64,000 nucleotides of DNA, from positions 88,326,257 to 88,390,256 of the forward strand of contig CM053033.1 in assembly GCA_028564925.1 (NCBI GenBank), written 5' to 3'. The notes beneath the pieces are model-generated. The model was not told the DNA's origin. It searched no databases and was given only the letters and a program-made list of their open reading frames with translations. Both the position numbers and the translations under genes were made by a program. Positions 13,115 through 24,825 of the stretch are shown here, one piece after another. The first letter of the stretch is position 1; each line of letters opens with the position of its first letter. Origin of the DNA: Lithobates sylvaticus. Taxonomy: Eukaryota > Chordata > Amphibia > Anura > Ranidae.

Positions 13115-13443
13115 AAAACACACATAAACATATATAGTTATTATTTGTATCAATCTTTAAGCTTGCTATTGCTGATATTAGGAAGAAAGAAGCCTCCTTC
13201 CTCACATCACAGCAGCTTCTCACCTATATTCTCCACCTCTGAGCTGGAGAATCTGGGACGGAGATATTTTACAAAGATGGCCAGTGAGATGTTCAAATCT
13301 CACCTTCATAAACTGGTCATCTGTATAAAAGTGAATGACAGAAGGGTGTGTCCTGTGATGAGAAGTGAAGAACATAAATTGGCACGCCTGAGAGATCACC
13401 TGTGATCATCAGGATCTCGGCTCTTCTCTGTTTGATAAACATA

Positions 13444-14437
13444 CAACAATCATCCACCCTACACCATGTTGATAGAGTTCACTATATCCTATCAATACTT
13501 TCACCTCCACTAACTGTAGTGGGGGAGCCGCTAACCCATAGTTCATGACACCTTTATAATTCTGAATCTGCTCCTTCTGCTATATAATGCTGGCTAACAG
13601 CATAGCTTACATAGACCAGAATAAGTAAAAACCAGGCTTAGCTATGAAATGCTATGGAGAAGGGGTGATCCAATACTAGAGCTAAAATCAAAGCACTACA
13701 GATGCGAAGGTGGAGTAAAATGGATATTGTGAGAGTCCATTTATTTGAATTTGTAGCAACAATTTGGGATACACAATTTGCAAGTGGAAACTTCCACATT
13801 CTCCCCAACCAGCGCTCAACCACTGTAGATGGAGCAGGCTAGTTACAGCTTAGGAACCATAACCTACTATTTACAACACTTACTAGGAAACAAAAGATAT
13901 GAGCTAGAGTCTCTTGGTGCCTGCTTATCCTTTGTATGCTGGCTTAAGAGCATTTTCTTGCTATAGAATAACTAGACATCATTTTGAATCTAACTAATTT
14001 CCCCCAGCACCACAGTCAATACCAATCTTCCTGCACAGTAGATAAGTTGTATACTGGAGCTCCAATTTTCACTGCAGAAGCTGTATTTTTTTTCTGTCTT
14101 TGAACATGAACCTTAATGTGTCTGGTTAGAGCAGAAATAGGGTTTTTGTTAGCCTGCCAGTTTCGCGCTAGCATAGTAGCCATCAAGCCTTCAGTAAAAT
14201 TTATATAAGGCAGTAATTTTTCCTGTAAAACTGCACATAATATAGAACAATAATGGACACTGCACTGACTTGTGCTTAAATATAGAACACGCAGAGGTGC
14301 CCTGTTCAATACTAAGCCTATGTAGAGAAGGTCACATTTTTGGTACTGGGTTATCCCCATGGGTTGCATTTTCAAAGGGTATAGAGAATTCAATTGCCCT
14401 GGGCTCTTTAGGGTCTTAACTGCCATATTATGCTTTG
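13444..14437. other. no gene seen
   Basis: Apparently single-copy AT-rich sequence. The minus-strand open frame around 14016-14456 has no recognisable domain and ends inside a direct repeat. It is not called. Confidence 0.5.
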
Positions 14438-14459
14438 TTTTGGGCTGTATGCTCACAAC

Positions 14460-15050
14460 TAGGGCTGCAACAAACGATTATTTTCCTAATCGATTAGTTG
14501 GTCGATTATTGTTTCGAATAATCTATAATTGGGTGATAACCTTAAAAAAAAAAAAAAAAAAAGGCAATTTGGTGTGGTGTATTTTTAATTTTTAAAAAAA
14601 AAAAAAGGCAATTTATTCTTAAAAAAATAACAAATTGCTGCAAAAAAACGCTTTACATGCCCCATATACTTTTTTTGGCCAATTAGTTGTTGGGCAGATT
14701 AAAAAACACAAATTTGCAAAAAAAAGGACCCTATAGATGTGTCCCATAGAAACCATGTAAATGAACTGTAGTATAGTTCTGCAAAAAGCACCAAAAAACA
14801 CATAGGTGAACCAGGCCTGAGACGTTTAGTAACATAATGGGGGTTTAAAAAACTAAAATGATCCCTTTATAGTACAAAAAAAAAAAAATCAGATAATCAC
14901 TACTGTAAGGGGTTCATTTTTTTGTGAAAGTAATATTTACAGTAGCAATAATTTGCTCTTTTTTTACTATAAAGGGCTCATCTTCGTTTTTTTTAACCCC
15001 ATTAGGTTACTGGCCGATTAATCGATTATGAAAATAGTAATCGATTAATT
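14460..15050. mobile_element. hAT-like 'TAGGGCTGCAAC' element with long flanking repeats
   Basis: The left end TAGGGCTGCAACAAACGATT and subterminal AATCGATTA words are those of a widespread vertebrate hAT-type MITE. The right side has CGATTAATCGATTATG but lacks the matching GTTGCAGCCCTA. The insert is bounded by a perfect 22-bp direct repeat (14438-14459 and 15051-15072), much longer than the 8 bp hAT makes. Internal A runs are common. Confidence 0.55.
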
Positions 15051-15072
15051 TTTTGGGCTGTATGCTCACAAC

Positions 15073-15729
15073 AGCCATTACCTGCCTTCACATGTCTTTC
15101 TCCTTGTGTTGTCTGCTGTTTGCGTCTTTAGAAGTTTAATCAGATATATTCAATTATTATAATCATTTTATTAAAAATTACAAACTGAATGAAAACACTT
15201 GACTAGGATTGCATGAGATAAGCATACCAGTGATATCTCTGCGTTTGGAGCATAGGTCCCCAAACCCCTTTGTACGGTTTCAGATTGACCTCCAAACATT
15301 TATTATATGAAAATATTTGAACAAATAGTACTTTAACATCTTAACTCATGTGACCACTGCAACTGGCACTCGCACTGGTCACATGATCAAGAACCCATCC
15401 CACTGACCCCTGATCAAAGTCATGTCCAAGAGGTGTCACTGACAACTTGGACAATGTGTTGCCAGCTTGCAGTGAGAACCTTAGGCTGTCACAGACGCAT
15501 ATGTGCGGCGGTGGCTCTGCATTAAAGCCCACTTTTCTCACTGCTGCTTATGTGCTCGGCAAGTGGTTAAATAATACTTTTATGAATAATAATAATCTTG
15601 TGAAGACGGTTGATACTTTCTATTGGTATCAGCAGCTGTCATTATTTTTGTTACAATGCTTGATTTTTGGAAAATGCACAGCAATAACTTCTCAGCAATA
15701 AGCCACTCTAGACCTAGTCCTTTGTGAAA
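15073..15729. other. no gene seen
   Basis: AT-rich sequence without a recognisable exon or element. Part may belong to the retroposon tail that follows. Confidence 0.4.
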
Positions 15730-16440
15730 ACTAGATGGCTTGCCAGTTTGGAGCTCGTATTTTTGGGGCTCGTATTTTTCTGAGAGATATATACATATTA
15801 GTTCAGGTATTGGAACATTAGGCCCACTATGCATTGGTTGGCTATATTTAGAACTCTATTACAGTTCTTGTACCTTTTTATATAGCATATTTATGTTCGT
15901 TATTAGGATTTTACAATCATTTCAGGGTGGCTTTCTATATCCATTGTGCTTTGGACACATGGAATATTTCCATGGCATTGCCACCTTTTTCCCTTGGGGA
16001 CCTCCAGCATATCTGGATGCAGGTCTTGAATTTAATATGCAAGTGCATTCCATGAGTATTCTAATTCAATGTTTGATATTTGACTATATGGCGCTATTCT
16101 TGACTTTTTTTGCTTTTTGATATGCTTACTTTTGTATTTACCCTCGAGATCCCTCAATTCACTATTGAATGCCACCCCCCCTGAGGAAGACTTTACCAGT
16201 CAAAATGCGTTGGAGCTCTAGACCCATGCATCCGGGATCATCGGTGCTGTGATATGTTCTAGTCTTTTTATATGTGTTTGGTACTTTGTATACTGTCTCC
16301 CTGTTCACAAGGGGTTATTTTAATGTTACTCTAATAAACATTGTTATTCTTTATTCTAATGTCACTATATCTATTGGGTATCACAAAGTCGCCTTCTCCC
16401 CCTTTTATCCCTCTTGTGGGTTTCAGTATTTAAGATAGGG
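15730..16440 (+). mobile_element. probable retroposon 3' tail, unclassified
   Basis: The line CCTGAGGAAGACTTTACC followed by CAAAATGCGTTGG near 16180-16215 resembles the 'CTGAGGAAG...GAAACGCGT' tail found near the 3' end of several amphibian non-LTR elements. A short open frame (15740-16120) upstream has no recognised domain. An AATAAA lies near 16330. This is a resemblance call only. Confidence 0.3.
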
Positions 16441-17602
16441 ACTGATACCAAGTTAGATTAGAATACAGGAACACAATTGCTGTATAACAATCATTTCTTT
16501 GATATCACTCTTATCGGTGTACTCACTGTCTTTCCAATAAAGTTTGAGTCAGTGGTACTCACTAAGTTTCAGGTGAGGAATGGAGAGTCACAGACACACA
16601 ATGCAAAGCACGCTGGTGAACATGGCTGAAAAGGAAATACAGCTGATGGAGGCAACTCAAGGCTGCTCTCATTGGTGGCTGACCATCCAACCCTGTTTAA
16701 CACTGTCTCATCACTAGGCACCTTACCTTCAGGACTAGGGACTGGAACTCTACAGAGACCGCAAAAAATGAATTGACTTCAATCAACTGCTATATTCACT
16801 TGGTGTTCTTATTTAAAAGAAACCTGTAATTGCAGAAATGTGGAGGCGACCATTTCTGATCTCCTTCTGAAAATGCAAGCTTAATAGCTGTCTCGGGCTT
16901 CAGTACACTCTTGGTCATTGACCTAGAACTAGCATGCAGACCTTAATAGGTCAGGATAAATTGAAGACAATGCATGTTTCAGATCAGAGACCCAAGGGTA
17001 TTGAAGTCAATGTATCAATGCTATAGATAGACAGGCAACAATCAAGAACAGGCAGCATCCATAATCTCTCTGTACAGGTTACCTTCAAGAATTTATTAAA
17101 GCAGCATATACCCTACCCTGCCTCCATCTTCCAATCCTCTCCTTCTCCTTCTCCTCCGTGATTTATTAAAGCCATCCTACATCAACTGAAACTTGTACCG
17201 TGTACAGTGGGAATAATGATACAGGGAGTCAAGTAACGGTTCCATAGCTAAAGCTTGGGTAACGATGATAAAAATTAGTACATTTCTGCTCAGGGTTTCA
17301 TACAAGCTATGGTTAGCCCCCAACACTCTGAATCTGTCAGATATGTGTTTTTTTTTTTTTTAAGGAGATCACTTGTATGGCAAGATCTCAGACATTAAAC
17401 TTGCAGCTTCGTGAAAAGCTCTTGCGTGACCTTGCCGAAAGAGCGATAGGGTCATTTCCAGGCTTGTCACAAGGGAATGCATGCTTGAAAGGTTTTCTCA
17501 TAAGAACATTTTTTTGCTGCCATCACCAGTTAGAATCCCTGTTTTGTTTTCAGTTCCAGCATTTTGCATGAATCTCAAGGTATCTAGCTGCCGTACACTT
17601 TT
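16441..17602. other. no gene seen
   Basis: No exon, RNA gene or transposon end recognised. Contains a CTT/CTC-rich patch near 17130-17160. Confidence 0.45.
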
Positions 17603-18318
17603 GGGTTGATTTACTAAAGGCAACTAGACTGTGCACTTTGCAAAGTGCAGTTGCACTCTGCAAGAGTAATTGCTCCAGAGCTTAGTAAATGAGGTAAAGC
17701 TTCACTTTGCAAAGAATACCCAATCACATGCAAGGAAAATTAAAAAAACAAACAACATTTTTTGTTGCAATGATTGGATGATGGAAGTCAGCAGAGCTTC
17801 TGCTCATTTATTAAGCTCTGTGGCAATGGTCTTTCAGATTACAACTGCACTTTGTAAGGCTCCATTCACACCTGAGTGTATCGATTTACTGGTGTTTTTT
17901 TAAGCTTTTTACAAGCTTTTTTTTTATTTTTTTATTTTTTAAAGCATTTTACTGCTTCAGGCATTTTTGTTTAGCTAACATAAAGCACTAAGGGGAGGTG
18001 AGGGAGAGGAAATGAGGGGTGGAGAACTGCTATTTGAAAATTAGAAAAAAAAAAAAAAGGAAAAAATTCTCGTAAAGCGCTCAAGTCAAGCGTTTCTATT
18101 GAACCTTGGGGTCAAAAATGCTTGCAATCTACTAAAAAGAAGCTCATGTACTTCTTTGAGATTCAGGCGTTTTGCTTCAGGCAACAGAAGGCTCAGATGT
18201 GAACAGGGCCCATTGAAATTAATAGGATTTGGCTTGTAGAGCATTTTATAGCTTCAAGCAGAAAATCGTTTCGGTGTGAACGGGGTCTAAAGTGCACAGT
18301 CAATTTACCTTTATTAAC
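17603..18318. mobile_element. ranid-type MITE with TTTACTAAAGGCAA ends
   Basis: GGTTGATTTACTAAAGGCAA at the left is mirrored by ATTTACCTTTATTAACC at the right. The body has the family words CTTTGCAAAGTGCA and CAGAGCTTAGTAAATGAG. A second MITE (17858-18287) interrupts it. A fuller relative lies at 27768-28034 and a fragment at 41277-41382. Confidence 0.65.
17858..18287. mobile_element. PIF/Harbinger-like MITE nested in another
   Basis: Ends GGCTCCATTCACACC and GGTGTGAACGGGGTC are inverted, with TAA on each side (17855-17857 and 18288-18290). It sits inside the TTTACTAAAGG element and is therefore younger. Noncoding, with T runs near 17900-17940. Confidence 0.7.
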
Positions 18319-18589
18319 CGCAATTTTGTCAGCTGAAACATATCAACCAAAAATGGCTGTGCTTAGAGTTTGTTTTTCATAGGTCATGTGACTCAAAAAA
18401 CACACCAAAAATGTAACACGGGTACGTTATTGCTGCCTTTTCAATGCATTTCAACAGAGAGGTGCGTTTTTGTTATGTTTTTTTTTAACTGACCAAAAAA
18501 GCAGGAAGCAGGATATTACCACAACAGAAGTGCAATGGACCAGTGTGAAGACATACATAGAATTTAAAGGGATGCATTTTTCTTGAGCG

Positions 18590-18780
18590 TTTCTTGCCAA
18601 TAATGGCCAACAATAAATTCATATTCATAAAAATGTATGATCTTAATAAAAAATTTGAATATAATACCATTATATATAAAAGTATAAATATTTTTTTAAA
18701 AACTGTCATTTTCGGTTTCCAGCCAAGTGCATCCTGCATTTTTGGTTTCGGCACCAAAATTTCCATTCGGTGCACCTCTA
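18590..18780. mobile_element. hAT-like MITE remnant (GGTGCACC end)
   Basis: The right end TTCCATTCGGTGCACCTCTA and GGTTTCGGCACCAAAATTTC match, in inverse orientation, the remnant at 1030-1283. The left side fades into AT-rich sequence. Confidence 0.5.
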
Positions 18781-18784
18781 AGAT

Positions 18785-20614
18785 CAACCCCAAGGAGATT
18801 GCAATCTCTGAGAAATTAGGCATCTAGCTAGGTGCAGTTTTTCAAAATGCCCCTGTTAGGGAAAAAAATTTAAATACAGCTGTCCTGAAAAAGAAGATAC
18901 TGTATACACACCTCTATGGGGGCCCACTTGTCCCACCTTCCATCTGTCCAGCGCTGCAGCCTCTGTCAATGTCATCAGAATTGAAAGTTTCCTGTGTGCC
19001 CAGTCATGCGCTTAGTTCCATCATATGATTCCTATTTCACTGCTGATCCTGTAATGCCATAGGAGCCGAAGGGTGGAACCACATCTGTGTGGTGGGAGAA
19101 CACAGGTACCCAACACTTCTGGAAGTGTTAAATGTGGAAGTCACTGACAGAAGTTGCAGTGCTGGAATGGAGGGGAGGTAGCACACACATAGGCCCCTAA
19201 AGAGGTTAGTATACTGTGTCTTCCTTTGCAGGGTACACTTGCTCGCCCTAATTTTTTCCCGCACGTGGTCACTTTAAAAAAAATCCCTGTAACTCACTTC
19301 CATTTGCCATCCTCATCAAAAATTAAAATGGACGTAGAAATCTTAGATGCAAGCAAGTCGGCAATCTCACTGCCATACTGTAGGATACAGGGACTTCTTT
19401 TTGAAACGGCACATACCCTTTAATTACGCCTCTGCACCCACATAGATATTTTGTACCCCGACATTTAATAGAATTTACCATATACATATATAAAAAAAAA
19501 TGATGGGAGCATTATAGAGAAATAAGGATAGCAACGAATGTGTTACAGTTCCGCAACAAAGGATTTCAGTAATGTTTTGTTATTGCATTAGTATTTACCA
19601 TTGTTTTTCCCTACGTTGCAACATCATGCATTACCGCAGCATATTGTTAAGTGTAATGGAGTATGGACGTTGATGTTAACCCCTGCACTGCGAACACTGA
19701 CGTTTATCAGAATTATCACTGCAAGGTCATTTCACTGGCTGTAACTCATTCCTTATCAGTCCCCCAGTTAGCTGTGTGTAATGAAATGATGACCTGGGGG
19801 GAGAGCGCTTTGACACTGAGTTGTTGAGAGAGATTTATTAAACCAAAAATGACTAGAAGATACATTTCCTTCAAAAATGCCTTGGACATGATTTGTACAT
19901 CGCCAGAGCAATTATGACATTATACCTTCAGCATTTTCATCTGGGTCACATTTCGGAATGAATTAAGAAATGGAGCCAGGCCTTTTCCCCATGCATGTAG
20001 CTTGAAATTTGACATTAAATATTTTTCATTATTTCCATAATCTTTTCTTAGGTCCAAGTGTCATTCACGAGTTTTAAAGAGAATTATTTCAAGCCTACTG
20101 GGCTTTTTTTTTTTAAAATGTACACTCCAGTCAAACATGAAAATTTAGCATTCGAAATGACTCCGGGGACAGAGCGTACCCACTGAGCAGTTTTGCCTTT
20201 CATCCATTCATCTTATGAACCTGGCTCTACAGTTAGCTAAATCCCTGCAGTTGCCAGTTTCCTAATCTTTTGGAAAGCCCTGAAGCTGAGCCCATGAAAA
20301 CGCGCGGCAAAATACAGGAGCTTCTTTTACAGACTTTCTTTTAAAGGTGGCAAGCTCCATGGCTGTCATCCTGAGTTTGGTGTCACTAACCCAGAGGGTA
20401 TTGTGGTAAAGTTGGGATTTTGAAGATATATAATTTTTCCGGGTCAGTGGCTCACTATAATAAAACACAAATGAGCATGATAGTCCTGAGCTTGCACCTA
20501 AAAACAACCAGTTAAGGCTGCTTACATAGTTTTATAATAATAGGTTATCCTTAAAGGATCAGTGCACTTTAGAACAAAATATTACCTCTCCCACCTACAA
20601 AAAAAACTCTGTAG
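18785..20614. other. no gene seen
   Basis: Mostly apparently unique sequence. 19500-20250 lacks any repeat I recognise and could hold conserved noncoding DNA, but that cannot be judged from one sequence. Confidence 0.4.
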
Positions 20615-20616
20615 TA

Positions 20617-21931
20617 CACTATATTGCCAAAAGTATTGGAACATCTGTCTTTACACGCACATGAACTTTAATGCCATCCCAGTCTTAGTCCGTGGAGTTC
20701 AATATTGAGTTGGCCCACCCTTTTCAGCTATAACAGCGTAAACTCTTCTAGGAAGGCTGTCCACAAGGTTTAGGAGTGTGTCTATGGGAATGTTTGACCA
20801 TTCTTCCAGAAGCGCATTTGTGAGGTCAGGCACTGATGGACGAGAAGACCTGACTCACAGTCTCTGCTCTTATTCATCCCAAAGGTGTTCTGTCAGGTTG
20901 AGGTCAGGACTCTCGCTCATCCATATCTTTATGGACCTTGCTTTGTGCACTGGTGCGCAGTCATGTTGGAACAGGAAGGGGCCATCCCCAAACTGTTCCC
21001 ACAATGTTGGAAGCATGAAATTGTCCAAAATGTCTTGGTATGTTGATGTCTTAAGAGTTCCTTTCACTGGAACTAAGGTGCCAAGCCAAGCCCCTGAAAA
21101 ACAACCCCACACCATAATCCCCCCTCCACCATAATCCCCCCTCCACCAAATTATTTGGACCAGTGCACAAACCAAGGTCCATAAAGACATGGATGAGCAC
21201 GTTTATGGTGGAGGAACTTGACTGGCTTGCATAGAGTCCTGACCTCAACCTGATAGAACACCTTTGGAATTAATTAGAGCAGAAGCAGAGACTGCGAGCC
21301 AGGCCTTCTTGTCCAACATCAGTGCCTGACCTTACAAATGCACTTCTGGCAGAATGGTCAAACGTTCCCATAGACACACTCCTAAACCTTGTGGACAGCC
21401 TTGCCAGAAGATTTGAAGCTGTTATAGCTGCAAAGGGTGGGCAAACTCAATATTGAACTCTACAGACTAAGACTGGAATGCAATTAAAGTGATTGTAAAC
21501 CACGGCTGGTAAAAAAAAAAAAAACACCTGTAGGGCAATTGTATAAAGTGCTAGTATGCATCGCATACTAGCACATTATGGAATACTTACCTTAGAAAGA
21601 AGCCCTCCCACGACGCCCGGTCACTGGTGAGGGGGCTGACATCTTCCCCCAGTCTATCTTCCGGGTTTGTGCGTTCCAGCCGCGTGATTGCCCAGAGGCG
21701 CAATGACGTCTCTCCCATGCATGCCAGTATGCTGGACCTTCAGAAGGTATGCCGAACAGAGTGCATGCACCAGTGATGTCACTGTCTGCATGCAAGGTGA
21801 ATATCTCCTAAACGGTGCACTTTTAGGAGATATTCATTTTACCTGTAGGTAAAAAAAAAATAACAAAGCTACCATTTTACAGTTCATGTGCGTGTAAAGG
21901 CAGGCGTCCCAATACATTTGGCAATATAGTG
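20617..21931. mobile_element. Tc1-like fold-back element, copy 1
   Basis: It starts CACTATATTGCCAAAAGTAT after TA and ends CAATATAGTG before TA. The minus strand of 20870-21190 encodes the C-terminal part of a Tc1 (IS630) transposase: WGCFSG..., FLFQHDCAPVHKA with the second catalytic Asp, and SPDLNLTEHLWDE with the catalytic Glu. To its right the same transposase end recurs on the plus strand (CCTGACCTCAACCTGATAGA near 21237). The element is thus two 3' ends of one Tc1, tail to tail. The N-terminal half is absent. A 393-bp repeat interrupts the right arm. Confidence 0.85.
21490..21882. mobile_element. frog repeat inserted in the Tc1 fold-back
   Basis: The right arm of the fold-back should read AATTAAAG joined to TTCATGTGCGTG, as in the copies near 35850 and 48835. 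Here about 393 bp separates the two. The insert begins GTGATTGTAAACC and ends CCATTTTACAG. It includes a hairpin with CTAGTATGCATCGCATACTAG and GC-rich sequence. Repeats at 55386 and 56215 open with the similar GTTGTAAAG and may be the same superfamily. Confidence 0.6.
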
Positions 21932-21933
21932 TA

Positions 21934-23077
21934 CATTGTACCTCTGTGATATAGAAAAAGAACCTATTCTTCACTTCAGTGTTTACCAGCCCTGGGACTC
22001 TGTTCCTCCATTAGAATTGGGAGCATGAGCCAAGAATAGTCGTACAAATTCCAATCTTGGCACATGTGTCTAATTCTTAGTTATGGCGTTTCGTAGCTGG
22101 TAAACGCTGCATTGCCTCTGAAACGAAAAATACTTTCCTCTGCATCAGAGAAGCACAGTGCCCTGCTGAGTTTTTTTTTTTTTTTTTTGCTACTGAGATT
22201 TTTTTTTTTTTTTGGCTGCAGATGCTAGGTAGGAGCCGTACTGATTTTTCATCACAAAGTGCACTTGTGCTTTTAAATGTTTGATATTGGAGAACGATAT
22301 CCAGAACGTAGCTTTATATTCAATTAAGGGCAAATATCAATGTTTGTATTGATGTAGGGACCTTTGAATACATTTTTATGAAATATATTTGTGACTTTTA
22401 CTAAATTAACCTCAATTTTAGGTGTATTTTTTTATAAAGGTGACCTGTCACAAAGAAAAGAGCAGTTAGAAATGCAGCTGTTCACATATCCATCCTCACT
22501 GCATTGATATTAAGGCTATTGGTAGAGTGTGGTCCAGGATGTTTCCTAATTTTACATTGTCCATTAGACATAAAACATTGGATAGTGCCTATGTTACCTA
22601 CTGTATTTAATTCAATATACAGTTAGCAGTGAACATTCTTACATTTATATAAATTCTGTCACTTTGCACATCCACAAGCTAAAAAAAAAAAAGAGAAAAA
22701 ATAATAATCTGGATGAAATTGACTTCCCAAGACCTGCCATAACTACAGGGCACTTGGTGCTACTGTGACACACTGCTTCTGGAAATAGTACCCTCCTACA
22801 CATAGTTACAGAAAGAATAATGGCCACTTGGCACTACAGAAGCCTAGATTGTGTAGGCTTTTAATGCACAACAACACTATTTTTCACAGTTGACTAATAA
22901 TTGCTTTATACAGCACAGCCCCCTGAGAAACATCCCAACGTGTTCATGGTATCTAGTGACTCATCCTAGAATTGTCATAGTAACTCTGGTATCTTTCATA
23001 GGAAATATCACATGGCCCACTCTTGGGTTGCCTTAGCAATAATCATATCAAGGCAAATAAAAAGTCACATGGCTCAC
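21934..23077 (-). other. kcnd1 intron sequence, no feature seen
   Basis: This directly follows the kcnd1 donor on the minus strand. It contains T runs (22170-22215) and no recognisable second kcnd1 exon. I looked for reverse-complement codons of YGDMVP and found none. Confidence 0.5.
23072..23077 (-). other. kcnd1: splice donor of kcnd1 coding exon 1
   Basis: On the minus strand CTGGG is followed by GTGAGC, a near-consensus donor. The split leaves two bases of the glycine codon in the exon (phase 2), at the Kv4 exon boundary within TTLG/YGD. Reading straight through would meet TGA at once. Confidence 0.85.
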
Positions 23078-24189
23078 CCCAGTGTTGTCATAGTAACAAT
23101 GGTGTACCAGAAGGCAGCAGGAATGCTGGTGAACTTCGTTTTACTTGTCCCCTTCTCGGCGTAGAACATCACAGTGGCAAAAATGATAATGGCCATGGTG
23201 AGGGAGAACAGAAGGAAGCCAAGTTCAGAGGCACAGCTCTTCAAGGTGTACCCAAGGATCCGAAGCCCCTGAGAGTGCCGGGAGAATTTGAAAATCCGGA
23301 AGACTCGGAAAACACGTAATGTCACAAAGGCACCACTCACATTCTCGTTTGGCATGACCAGGCCAATGTAATATGGCATTATGGCCACCACGTCTATGAT
23401 GCTCATAACACTGCGCATGAACTTACAACGGCTTGGGGCTGCAAAAAGTCGCATGAGGTACTCAAAAGTGAATATAAGGACACAGGCTGTATCCATGCAA
23501 ACAAAGGCTAACTGGTATTTCTCCCCACAGGGCAGATCCTTTAGGCGCCCAGCTGGTGGACGACAAGGCACCGTCTCCACCACATTGGCAATCACTGACA
23601 CAGCGATGAAAAATCCAGTAACATAGTAGAAAACAAGGGCCATAGTGCTGGTATGAGGATTTTCAAAAGCCCTCCACAATCGCTGACGAAAAGTGCTGTT
23701 GGGAGGGAGAGGGGCATCGCTACCTATTTCAGCTTCAGTGTCCTCCGCTAACCTCTCCAAATTTTCTTTTTTTCGGTCACGATATTCTTCTAGACAACAG
23801 TCTCCTATAATCTCGGGGATAATGCCATAGAATGACAGCTCTTCGTCAAAGGCTTGGATGCATTCATGCCGAGGATAATGCAACTTGCCTGTCCGGTAGA
23901 AATTAAGAATGTGCCTAAACATTTCAGGATCACGGTCAAAAAAATATTCCTGTGTCTCTTGGTTGAAGAAGAATTCTTTCTCCGTGCTGCCCAGTAAGGT
24001 GTCTGGATATCGGTCCAGAGTATTTTTCCATGTCTGGAACTTCCGGCCACTAACATTCACCACAAGTATTTCATCGTTTTTTTTCCCTTTGTCGCTTGGG
24101 GGCTTGGGCATAGGCTTCTTTGCAAGAGGTAGCCATCCTACTGCTGCTGCTCGAGCAAAGGGAAGCCATGTAGCCACTCCAGCTGCCAT
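23078..24189 (-). CDS. kcnd1: Kv4.1 voltage-gated K+ channel, first coding exon
   Basis: A-type (fast inactivating) potassium channel subunit of the plasma membrane, forming tetramers with KChIP and DPP partners. 370 codons plus two bases. Residues 1-23 ([20 protein letters not shown]...) are the KChIP-binding and inactivation segment. T1 spans about 40-135 with zinc ligands H104, C110, C131, C132 (HX5C-X20-CC). S1 is about 182-205, S2 226-248, S3 260-280, S4 286-310 with R292, R295, R298, K301, R304, S5 322-345, and the pore helix 355-368 ending TMTTLG. Kv4.1 rather than Kv4.2/4.3 is favoured by [43 protein letters not shown] and KGTSKTKF. The start has A at -3, G at +4 and an in-frame TGA 21 bases upstream. 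No frameshift or stop is seen. Remaining exons (filter, S6, C terminus) should lie at lower coordinates or off the window. Confidence 0.95.
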
Positions 24190-24780
24190 GCTTAAATGGC
24201 TAAGTCTTCAGCAGCCACAAGTCCAGTGTTTTGGTCCAGAGTGTGACCATGAAAAGGTAAATTTGCCACCAGAACACAGAAAGGTTGTAAGAACTGATTT
24301 TACAGGTCCAGCTTTTGGGAGCCAAGTGAATACAAAGTTCAAGGTGACCCTAATGGTGTCCAGTGAACCTTAAGAGGATTTCAGACTCTTTAACTCAACA
24401 CTGGCCAAGTAAGATTAAATCAGACTGGGATAAACAACTCGTAGGCTTTCGATATGGAATACCACTCATTGGTGACTAACTCCTCGGATATGGAGGCTTG
24501 AACGGAACGAAGAAGGCCATTCTTATTTTTTATTTAGTCTTCAGCTTCCTCTTGGATTCTTGGATGTCTTCTTGGATTCTCTGTTTGCATCCCACAAACT
24601 CTTCCTGTGTTTTCCTCCCACACAGTCTCTAATTAGTTTTCTTTTCCAAGATGTTCATGATCTGTAGACAAATTTGGAAAATATAAGATATGCAAAAGAA
24701 GAAGAATATCAATAATATATGTTGTTGTTCTATACAAATGCTATGCTCTCTAACCTTCAAACAAGGGTATGAAACTCAGA
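24190..24780 (-). other. kcnd1 upstream region / 5' UTR
   Basis: Non-repetitive sequence immediately upstream of the kcnd1 start, probably 5' UTR at least near the ATG. Kv4 genes often have a noncoding first exon, so the promoter may be farther right. No TATA box or CpG-rich promoter is evident here. Confidence 0.45.
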
Positions 24781-24825
24781 TTAACCCAGCCTAACACCAA
24801 GACAGCAGGATCCACTGACCTCTAT

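Larger units (their letters stand above)
10934..13443. mobile_element. outer MITE with GTTTATCAAAC ends, split by insertions
   Basis: GTGTACGTTTATCAAACGGAGA on the left faces CTCTGTTTGATAAACATAC on the right, an inverted pair 2.5 kb apart. Between them lie younger insertions: a MITE at 11170-11466, CACATTTTGGCAC-rich sequence at 11467-11890 mirrored at 12690-12960, and a TTAA element at 11897-12686. The simplest reading is a stack of insertions into one element. No coding sequence seen. Confidence 0.45.

Noticed and set aside
14016-14456. 146-residue minus-strand frame
   Set aside because: No domain, ordinary AT-rich composition, and it begins in a direct repeat beside a transposon.
23909-24373. 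Plus-strand frame opposite the kcnd1 exon
   Set aside because: Antisense shadow of a well-supported coding exon.
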